From NCBI GenBank assembly GCA_964627045.1, contig CAZVIK010000078.1, forward strand, positions 1 through 16,611: 16,611 nt of DNA, written 5' to 3'. This DNA comes from CAZVIK01 sp964627045. GTDB taxonomy: Bacteria; Acidobacteriota; Terriglobia; Bryobacterales; Bryobacteraceae. How positions within the stretch are numbered: position 1 is the stretch's first letter; every line of letters begins with the position of its first letter. Below are positions 1-6,766 of this stretch, one piece after another. The notes under the pieces are model-generated. The model made no database searches. It saw only the letters and a list, made by a program, of their open reading frames with translations, and was not told the origin of the DNA. Made by a program: the position numbers and the translations under genes.

Positions 1-729
1 GCAGTTCCTGGCGGCACAGGTCCGACCTCAGTCACGTCTACGGCGTCGAGCGGAGCGGGGCTTCTGGCGGCCAACAGTGTGAAGTTCGCGCAGGCCGGCC
101 TGGCGATGGGTGGGGCCAGCCTCCTGGACTACGGACTGAACGCCAAGTCCGGAACTCTCGGTAGTTTTGTCGGCTCGGCCGGCGGCGGTGCCATGATGGG
201 CGCGGCGCTGGGCATGCAGATCGGCTCGCTTGGCGGGCCGGTTGGCATGGCGGTGGGTGCCGGGGCTGGGGCCGGAATTGCCGGCCTGCGTACACTGTTC
301 GGCGGCGGCGCACTGAAGCAAGTTAAGGACACCATTGCCCGCTACTACGGCGTCAACGTTAACGACGAGACGGCCCAGGGCATCCTGGATCTGGCCAGAA
401 GCAGTTACGGTGGCAACATCGCCGGGGCGATCCAGTCCGTCGACGTGCAACAACTCGTCGAACTCTACGCTCTCGGAACTGGACAGTCGACCAAGCATCC
501 GACCGTCAAGGCTGGCCACCTGACCCAGAGCAGCGGGCTGATCTCCGGCTTTGCCTCTGGCGGTGGGACGACGGTTATTCCGCTTCAGATCGACTCGCAG
601 CCTCTCGGCCAAGTCATCATCAGCAACGGCCGCGTGGTGGCCAGGGGTGCGCTGAACGCCGCCAGGAGCAACTACGGGCGCCGGGAAATGCTCGCGCTCC
701 AAACGGCTCCCAACGCGGTGCTCGCCTGA
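1..729 (+). CDS. tape-measure-like phage tail protein, C-terminal part (5' end outside window)
   Basis: The reading frame is open from the first base to a TGA at 727-729, giving 242 visible residues, so the gene begins upstream of the window. The visible part has a low-complexity Ser/Thr/Gly start. A long glycine/alanine-rich hydrophobic stretch follows (about residues 55-105, with motifs such as GGGAMMGAALG and AVGAGAGAGIAG). After it comes a more polar, partly helical end containing ARYYGVNVND and DVQQLVELYALG. Glycine-rich hydrophobic segments near the C-terminus are common in tape-measure proteins, which set tail length and help DNA pass into the cell. The position directly before gpM-like and gpL/J-like tail-tip genes is the classical place for the tape measure. 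The stop overlaps the next start (TGATG), implying coupled translation. The assignment rests on context and composition; no catalytic motif is visible. Confidence 0.65.
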   Translation, partial: AVPGGTGPTSVTSTASSGAGLLAANSVKFAQAGLAMGGASLLDYGLNAKSGTLGSFVGSAGGGAMMGAALGMQIGSLGGPVGMAVGAGAGAGIAGLRTLFGGGALKQVKDTIARYYGVNVNDETAQGILDLARSSYGGNIAGAIQSVDVQQLVELYALGTGQSTKHPTVKAGHLTQSSGLISGFASGGGTTVIPLQIDSQPLGQVIISNGRVVARGALNAARSNYGRREMLALQTAPNAVLA

Positions 730-1130
730 TGCCTAGATCGGTTGCGAGTGCGGTGCCTCTTACGGTGCTCCCGCAGAGCCTGTGCTCGGCGTTCGCACGC
801 ACGGAGGAGTGGCCGATCGCCATCAATACCTACAGGGACGCCGAAGCCCAGAGGGTGAACCTCGCGGCTTCGGCCCGCCTGTCGTGGCACCTTTCTAGAA
901 AGTTGACGGCGTCCCAACTGGTAACCCTGTTGGCCTTCTGGCACGCCAGAGATGGCGCCCTGCAGGCGTTCTACTTCTACGACCCACTGGAAACGTCCCC
1001 CATGTTTTCCCACGATCCGACCGGCGCCGAACCAACGGGCAGATACACGGTTCGTTTTGATGGAACGCTCGAAATCACATCCGGAATCGTCCGCAGTGTG
1101 GTTGGCCTGAGACTCCTTCAACTCGCATAA
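729..1130 (+). CDS. small tail protein, gpM/DUF2460-like
   Basis: This is a 133-residue protein whose ATG overlaps the stop of the tape-measure gene and whose TAA overlaps the ATG of the large tail-tip gene. It is therefore locked into the tail morphogenesis operon. It has no signal peptide or membrane segment. The layout resembles small minor tail proteins of the lambda gpM / DUF2460 type. A WPIAINTYRDAEAQR segment early (about residues 29-43) is followed by a central helix with LTASQLVTLLAFW (about 59-71). After that come an aromatic FYFYDP strand and a C-terminal YTVRFDG strand pair. The N-terminus of the downstream 1608-residue protein carries the same order (LTKDELDDLLELW, then YTVRFED), so the two are probably paralogous domains. 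The likely role is a ring or adaptor between the tail tube and the tail tip. Family placement comes from pattern and position, not from a database match. Confidence 0.6.
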   Translation: MPRSVASAVPLTVLPQSLCSAFARTEEWPIAINTYRDAEAQRVNLAASARLSWHLSRKLTASQLVTLLAFWHARDGALQAFYFYDPLETSPMFSHDPTGAEPTGRYTVRFDGTLEITSGIVRSVVGLRLLQLA

Positions 1131-4100
1131 TGCCCGACTACATCGGCAGCATCGCAGTCCCGGCAAGGCCCACGGTGTCGGAGATCGTGTTCCCGATCAC
1201 CCCGGACTACGGCTACGGCTACGCCGAAGGGCCGGACGTGGTTGTGCATCCGTTCGGATCGGGCAACGCCAAGATCGAGCAGCGGTTCAAGCTTGGTACC
1301 GGCCTGAGGCGATTCCGGGTCGGCCGCGCCGCGCTTACGAAAGATGAACTGGACGATCTGCTGGAGCTGTGGACGGACACCAAGGGCGGTTACGCTCCAT
1401 TCCTCTACAACGCACCGAACCCGGATGGGACGGCCACCCAGTACACCGTCCGGTTCGAGGACGCACCTCTCTCCTTTGAACTGATCGGGCCGCTTCTGGC
1501 CACGGCTCAACTTGTCCTCATCGAGGACCCGGACGGCAGCGTGGCTCCCACCTACACGCTCAACTCCACAGCGACGAGGTTTCCGTCAAGCAGCCTGGAA
1601 ACCGGGCTTCTGTCCCAGGTTCAAGAGCTGATTCCCTTACTCAAGCTCACTCCGGTTGGCTCCCAATGCGACCCGGTCCACCTTTCGGATCGCCGCTGCA
1701 CGATCGGGGGCCAGCTCTACCTGCCGCGTCTTCTGCGGTTTGACGGCATCAGCCAGTCCATCTCCACGGTAAGTGCCTCCGACGAAGCCGGCTTTGCGCT
1801 CGGCAACGCCGATGGCGTGCTGCAGGACTTCGCCAACTCTGTCGACCTGAACCACGCGGAGATTCAGTTCTCCCTGTTCCACGTCTCGACTGGGATCAAG
1901 TTAGATCTCTGGACAGGCAATCTCACCTCTTGGTCCTTCGACGGGATCGGGGAGTTCAAGATCCAGGCGTCGGATGGCCTGCACGAGCTTTCCCTGCCCT
2001 ATCCGTGCCGCAAGGCCAGCCACACTTGCTGGAAGGACTACAACGACGCGGCGCGGGCCGGCAACTGCCCGTACACCGCCCAGGGTTCTCTCGACCTGCT
2101 TGGCTTCCCAGAAGCCGACGCCTCGTGGTGTGACCGGGGGTTCGAGTCGCCCAACGGCTGCCGGGCTCACGGCATGGCGGCCTACTTCGGTGGCGTCCCC
2201 ACGAGTAATGAGCGCATCACCATCAAAGACAACTCCACGGGAGTCTGGGGCTTCCGGCGCCAGAACATCACCAGCGTCTCCATCACAGGGGAAAGCATCG
2301 TCGATCAGGTCATCCCTGAGATCTACATCGGAGATGCAGCCAGCAAGCCACTGACGGTTAACGCGAAGCTGGCGATGGGCCGCGAGGAGTCGGACTTCTA
2401 CATCGCCCTTGGAATCGTTGGCGAAGGTCCGATCGGGGGGTTCGGCACCGGCCACACGCTCGACAACCAACTGCACCACGGAGCCGAGAAGGGAACGAGC
2501 CTCGGGCTGTACGGCAGCTATGGCCAAGATCCGACGTCTGACCCGTTCAGCCTGGAAGCTGGCGGCTCGTTTGGTCCAGGACGGGCGGCCGGGACCGCTT
2601 GGATGGCGATTCGCCGCACCGATAAGAAGGGCTACCAGGTCAGCTCACTTGCTGAGCACGAGATGAAGGTCAAGGTGTCCGCCGGCTTGAGCGGCTGGAT
2701 CTGGACAGCTCCTGGCTCTCGCTATAGCGGAACGCTCACAAACCCGATCTGGGTTGCCGTGAATGCCCTGATTCGTGCCAAGGGGAGAAAGGGCGCGAGT
2801 GCAGCCGCGCAGGAGGCTCTGTTCGATGTTCAGTCCGCGATAGACGCCGCGGCGATCTGCGACACCATCGTTGAACCGCTCTACCCGAGAACCGTCAAAC
2901 GGACTGTCGTGGACGCCGCAGCGTACTACGACGAACAGGGCAACTACGTTCCGGAGGTCACCCACGAGGAGGATGTCGAGGTTACGGAGGAGAAGCAATA
3001 CGTCTTCCGGGGCGTGCTTCAGGAGCAGAAAGCTCTCCGCGACTGGCTCCAAGAGATTCTCAACAACTGCCTGGGATACTTTACGCTAGCCAACGGCAAG
3101 GTCAAGTTCGGAATTCGGTGCAACTCCTCGGCCGAAGAAGCGTTCACCGCCGGGAACATACTGTTCCTGAGCCTGACGTGTGGGCCGGTATCTCCGCGAT
3201 TCAACAAAGCTGTCGGCACGTTCGGTAACGAGGATTTCGAATACGTTTCAGACTCTGTCGACCTGACGGACCTGGACCACGCCAAGCTCATCGGCGGAGC
3301 CGCGTCTCCGCTTGTCATTCCAGGGGAGGTTAACCTTTGCGGCGCCACCACCAAATCCCAGACTGCGCGCGTCATCACAACTCGTCTGCGTGAGGAGCTT
3401 GGCGGCATCCAGCTACCCGAGTGGCTGGCGGCCCGCCGCGTCTCATTCAAGACGACTGCACTTGCGCTCGCCGTTGAGCCGGGGATGGTGTGCTCGATTT
3501 CAGACCCTGCACTGCCTGGCGGGTATGGGGAGTTCCGCATCGAGAGCTGGAAGCTCAACCCGGACTACTCCATCGAGATCCAAGCCAAGACCACAACGGA
3601 CTCCATGTATGACCTGTCCATCGGGCCGAAGCCGGCTGACGTTCAGCCCGATCCGGTGCCCGACGAGGCGACCTTCTCCCCTGCTCCAAACGTCCAGGCG
3701 TTCAGCGCGGGACGCTACGCCAGCGAGGCGTGGACCCAGGAGATGTATTGGGATAGCGGCCGGCAGCTCATGCTGGTTGACTTTGCGGTGCTGGCGCCAA
3801 TCACTCGAACCAACTGGAGCGGGGTCCAAATCTGGATCAAGTCTCAAAAGGAGGGGGACGGCTACAACTATACGGCGGCCGACGCCATCCGAAGGACGGA
3901 GGAGTTTGCCAGGTCGAGCGATGACGTTGATCTGTCCTACTACGGCAGCATCGGCATCCAGTTGAGCAGCGTTCCAGAGGCTCCCGAGTCGTGGACTCTC
4001 ATCGCGGCAAGCCTGGATCGCCAGGGCAACCTGAAGACCGACGAGAGCGGCAACCCTTCAGGAGTCGAGATCGCGATGGTTACTCTCGCCAAGTCGGACT

Positions 4101-5956
4101 ACGTTCAGAACTTCACGGCGTCCATCGCGCAGATCGAAACCAACAACGAGGTCCAGTGGGGGATTCCTTGCGCCTGGCAGAACGCAGCCATCCCGCGCTA
4201 CACCAAAACGCGCATCGTCCTGGCCGGCTACCAGGCTGAGCCGCAGATCCTTTCGGGCGAAAACCCGCTCTCTGTTTTGGCGTCGAATCCTGGGCCGTTC
4301 ACCTGGCCCCCAGAAGCCGTTGAGGTGACCGTTGTTTGTCAGTCCATGTTTGGCGACGGCTCCGTTGCCAATCTGGACGACTGCCCGCACGTCCACCTGA
4401 CCATCCAGAAGCCGACCGGCTCCGGTGGCGGCGAGTACACCGACCAGGTGAGTGGGATCACCTGGACGCCAGCCTCCCCGGAGTTCAAGATCAACGCAGA
4501 CGGCCAAAAGGTTCAGGTCGGCACGCTGTCCTGGACGCCCCCAAGCGATGACGTGGAGTACGCCTTCGGCGTGCCGTATGTGATTCGAAGTGGCGTCCAT
4601 TACAAGATCGGAGAGCCAAATCGTCAGTTCTGCCTGTGGGTGAATCCCGACTTCCCGGCTGCCGACGAGACGGTGACGTTCTACGTTCTGGCCCAAGACA
4701 AGCACGGCAACACTAACTGCTTCGTCGAGGGCGTCACCCCGTCTCTGACCACGACCCTGCATGCGCCGACTCGAGGGGCGCAAGGCGCGGAGTATACATC
4801 CAACGTGACGGGCTTCTCCGCGACGGTCAGCTATCCGGCGCAAGCGGACGGCGCCTATCGGGCCGTGGTCACATGTCCGTTTACTGGCCCTATTGATGTG
4901 ACATGGGGCCGCCTGACCATCAAATACAGCATCGACTCAGGGGCCACCTGGAGCGACGGGATTACGAATGGTCGAACCGGGCCTCTGGTGTTCGGGTTCA
5001 ATGTGGGCACGTCGCCGGTTACGTTTCTCTTGGGAGCGTTCTCGCAGGACGTAAACGGAAAGGAAAACACCTGGAAGTCTGGGACTACCCCGACTGCAAC
5101 GATCATCGTCGGCAACGCCGCCGGCCAGTTTGACTTCTCCAGGGCGAAGGCCACGTCCTACGACGCTAACATCTTCACCGTCACGGACGGCAAGTTCAAA
5201 ATCTGGGCCTTTGACGGCTCGATTGTCACTACCGGAACGATCTCCAGCACAAAGCTGAATTCCACGGAGATTATGGTCGGTGGCGGCGGCAGCAAGCCCG
5301 GCAAGTTCGGGGTCTACAACGCCTCCGGGGTTCAGATCGGATTCATCGGCGTCGAGGGAGACTACGAGGGAATCTGGGCTGTCGTTGGCTCGTTCGGCGG
5401 AACGTGTCCCGATGATGCCAACTTCCAGGCCGACTCTGGCGGCGCTTCCATTATTGGCTCCACGTTCAGCCTTACTCGCATGGAGGACGAAGGAACAGTC
5501 TACGAGCAGTATTACCAGGTGATGATCCACTCCGCTTTCCAGGCGGGATTTGCCAATCCGCACTTCACCGGGATCACCATTCGCCGCAACGCCGGAAACT
5601 ACTACCATCGCGCGGTTCACATCAACCGCGGATTCATCTGCTTCAACAACGCGGGCCAGCAGGTGGCGGCGCTGTACTCCTATAACGGAGATTCGACCGG
5701 CGAAGACAACTCCACCGAGTTCTGGGGCGAGCTGACGCTCCGCAACGCGAGCGGGACCATCAAGATTCTCCTCAACGGTTCAGACGGCGAGATGCGGACC
5801 TATGGCCACGTCAACATTCTGAACTCGGCCTACAACGCCGGCCGTCTGAAGCTCGGTAGCTATCAACTCTGGGTGGACAGTAGCGGCCGGCTGCGAATCA
5901 AGAGCAGCGACCCAACAACCGACACCGACGGCACCATCGTCGGCACTCAGTCTTAA
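1130..5956 (+). CDS. large tail-tip protein: gpM-like + gpL-like + gpJ-like fusion with receptor-binding C-terminus
   Basis: This 1608-residue protein starts at the ATG overlapping the previous stop (TAATG). Residues 1-140 resemble the preceding small tail protein. Residues about 175-360 resemble the lambda gpL / DUF2163 family, with cysteines at 180, 190, 293, 300, 313, 334 and 344. The NCPYTAQG, WCDRG, GCRAHG and YFGGVP motifs recall the iron-sulfur end of gpL. Residues about 360-880 look like the gpJ or GTA-type tail-tip hub, for example FRGVLQEQKALRDWLQEIL. Residues about 880-1330 are beta-rich and include two related units about 119 residues apart, each opening with a G-x-EYT-type motif. 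Residues about 1330-1608 look like a fibre or receptor-binding region (GTISSTKLNSTEIMVGG). The expected role is closing the tail and contacting the host surface. No NlpC/P60 peptidase (gpK-like) or gpI-like gene lies between, unlike lambda. The tail-tip assignment is firm; domain borders are approximate. Confidence 0.8.
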   Translation: MPDYIGSIAVPARPTVSEIVFPITPDYGYGYAEGPDVVVHPFGSGNAKIEQRFKLGTGLRRFRVGRAALTKDELDDLLELWTDTKGGYAPFLYNAPNPDGTATQYTVRFEDAPLSFELIGPLLATAQLVLIEDPDGSVAPTYTLNSTATRFPSSSLETGLLSQVQELIPLLKLTPVGSQCDPVHLSDRRCTIGGQLYLPRLLRFDGISQSISTVSASDEAGFALGNADGVLQDFANSVDLNHAEIQFSLFHVSTGIKLDLWTGNLTSWSFDGIGEFKIQASDGLHELSLPYPCRKASHTCWKDYNDAARAGNCPYTAQGSLDLLGFPEADASWCDRGFESPNGCRAHGMAAYFGGVPTSNERITIKDNSTGVWGFRRQNITSVSITGESIVDQVIPEIYIGDAASKPLTVNAKLAMGREESDFYIALGIVGEGPIGGFGTGHTLDNQLHHGAEKGTSLGLYGSYGQDPTSDPFSLEAGGSFGPGRAAGTAWMAIRRTDKKGYQVSSLAEHEMKVKVSAGLSGWIWTAPGSRYSGTLTNPIWVAVNALIRAKGRKGASAAAQEALFDVQSAIDAAAICDTIVEPLYPRTVKRTVVDAAAYYDEQGNYVPEVTHEEDVEVTEEKQYVFRGVLQEQKALRDWLQEILNNCLGYFTLANGKVKFGIRCNSSAEEAFTAGNILFLSLTCGPVSPRFNKAVGTFGNEDFEYVSDSVDLTDLDHAKLIGGAASPLVIPGEVNLCGATTKSQTARVITTRLREELGGIQLPEWLAARRVSFKTTALALAVEPGMVCSISDPALPGGYGEFRIESWKLNPDYSIEIQAKTTTDSMYDLSIGPKPADVQPDPVPDEATFSPAPNVQAFSAGRYASEAWTQEMYWDSGRQLMLVDFAVLAPITRTNWSGVQIWIKSQKEGDGYNYTAADAIRRTEEFARSSDDVDLSYYGSIGIQLSSVPEAPESWTLIAASLDRQGNLKTDESGNPSGVEIAMVTLAKSDYVQNFTASIAQIETNNEVQWGIPCAWQNAAIPRYTKTRIVLAGYQAEPQILSGENPLSVLASNPGPFTWPPEAVEVTVVCQSMFGDGSVANLDDCPHVHLTIQKPTGSGGGEYTDQVSGITWTPASPEFKINADGQKVQVGTLSWTPPSDDVEYAFGVPYVIRSGVHYKIGEPNRQFCLWVNPDFPAADETVTFYVLAQDKHGNTNCFVEGVTPSLTTTLHAPTRGAQGAEYTSNVTGFSATVSYPAQADGAYRAVVTCPFTGPIDVTWGRLTIKYSIDSGATWSDGITNGRTGPLVFGFNVGTSPVTFLLGAFSQDVNGKENTWKSGTTPTATIIVGNAAGQFDFSRAKATSYDANIFTVTDGKFKIWAFDGSIVTTGTISSTKLNSTEIMVGGGGSKPGKFGVYNASGVQIGFIGVEGDYEGIWAVVGSFGGTCPDDANFQADSGGASIIGSTFSLTRMEDEGTVYEQYYQVMIHSAFQAGFANPHFTGITIRRNAGNYYHRAVHINRGFICFNNAGQQVAALYSYNGDSTGEDNSTEFWGELTLRNASGTIKILLNGSDGEMRTYGHVNILNSAYNAGRLKLGSYQLWVDSSGRLRIKSSDPTTDTDGTIVGTQS

Positions 5957-5968
5957 CGAAAGGACAAC

Positions 5969-6289
5969 ATGGCAGACGTAACCGTAACGGTTGTCATCCC
6001 TCGTGCGATCTACAGGCACGTTCGGGACCACCTGAAACCGATGATGCGAAACCCAAGGCGCGACCCGATTTCCGGCGTCATCGTCACAGAGCCGATGTTC
6101 CCGGGCGACGACCCGGTCGCCGAGTGGATCCGGCAGACCGTCGCGCAGAACATCAAGCAGGTGCTTCGGGCCAAGACGGAACGACCGGCAAAACTCGAGC
6201 AACTGCAGCAGGCCGTCGTAGACGCGCAAGAAGCCCTGGACGGCTACTGCAGCCCGTCCGTCACGAGCGCCGGTTATGCAGAGGAGTAA
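5969..6289 (+). CDS. small phage tail-associated protein, function unknown
   Basis: This is a 106-residue protein with a good ribosome binding site (GAAAGGA at 5958-5964) ahead of ATG 5969, twelve bases after the tail-tip stop. It begins with a short beta-like stretch (MADVTVTVVIP) and continues with basic and polar residues. The second half is predicted helical: EWIRQTVAQNIKQVLRAK, then KLEQLQQAVVDAQEAL, which could form a coiled coil. It has no signal peptide, membrane span or recognised catalytic motif. Small proteins of this kind commonly sit behind the tail-tip gene and may be tail assembly or fibre-associated proteins. I do not recognise a family, and the functional statement is from context only. 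The gene itself is well supported by its ribosome binding site and tight packing. Confidence 0.6.
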   Translation: MADVTVTVVIPRAIYRHVRDHLKPMMRNPRRDPISGVIVTEPMFPGDDPVAEWIRQTVAQNIKQVLRAKTERPAKLEQLQQAVVDAQEALDGYCSPSVTSAGYAEE

Positions 6290-6301
6290 AGGAGACCCTT
6301 C

Positions 6302-6718
6302 ATGGCGAACAACTTCAAAAGAGCAAACGCGGCCGTCAACGCGGAGTGTACCGCGATTGGCGCCCTGCTCAGTGGTGGCAAACTGTGCATCTACGATGGC
6401 AGCCAGCCCGCGACGGCCGATACCGCCATCAGCGGCCAGGTCAAGCTGGCCGAGTTGACGTTTTCCACCGATGCGAGCCAGGCGTTTAACGCCCCGTCTG
6501 GGGGCGTGGCTACGGCAAAGGCGCTCACGCAGGACAGCAGCGCGGACAACACGGGAACCGCGGCGTGGTTCCGCGCGTTTCAGAGCGACGGCTCAACGCC
6601 AGTCTATGACGGCTCCGTTGGCACTTCCGGCTGCGATCTCAACCTGAACAGCGTTTCAATCCAGGCGGGCGGCGTCGTCAGCGTCAGCTCGTTCCAATAC
6701 ACCGCCACAAAGTCGTAA
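6302..6718 (+). CDS. conserved phage protein with beta-structured C-terminus, probable tail or decoration component
   Basis: This is a 138-residue protein preceded by AAAGGAG (6288-6294), which overlaps the stop of the previous gene, with ATG at 6302. The opening MANNFKRANAAVNAEC leads into LSGGKLCIYDGSQPATAD, then GTAAWFRAFQSDG and a C-terminal DLNLNSVSIQAGGVVSVSS strand region. This order (gain of a beta core, WFR.FQSDG, then an 'NSV.IQ.G..V.V.SF' ending) is one I know from uncharacterised proteins repeated across many prophages, next to tail fibre genes. It has no signal peptide and looks like a small all-beta structural protein. Its place between the tail-tip gene and the repeat-rich fibre-like gene fits a tail or capsid decoration role. 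No enzymatic motif is visible, and the molecular function is unknown. Confidence 0.65.
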   Translation: MANNFKRANAAVNAECTAIGALLSGGKLCIYDGSQPATADTAISGQVKLAELTFSTDASQAFNAPSGGVATAKALTQDSSADNTGTAAWFRAFQSDGSTPVYDGSVGTSGCDLNLNSVSIQAGGVVSVSSFQYTATKS

Positions 6719-6766
6719 CGGCAGATTCCTCGTTTCCAGAAGATCACCACAACTTGGAGCCTCGGG

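Noticed and set aside
4058..4843. Minus-strand frame of 261 codons inside the tail-tip gene
   Set aside because: It is antisense to a continuous, well-supported 1608-residue frame, with noise-like composition.
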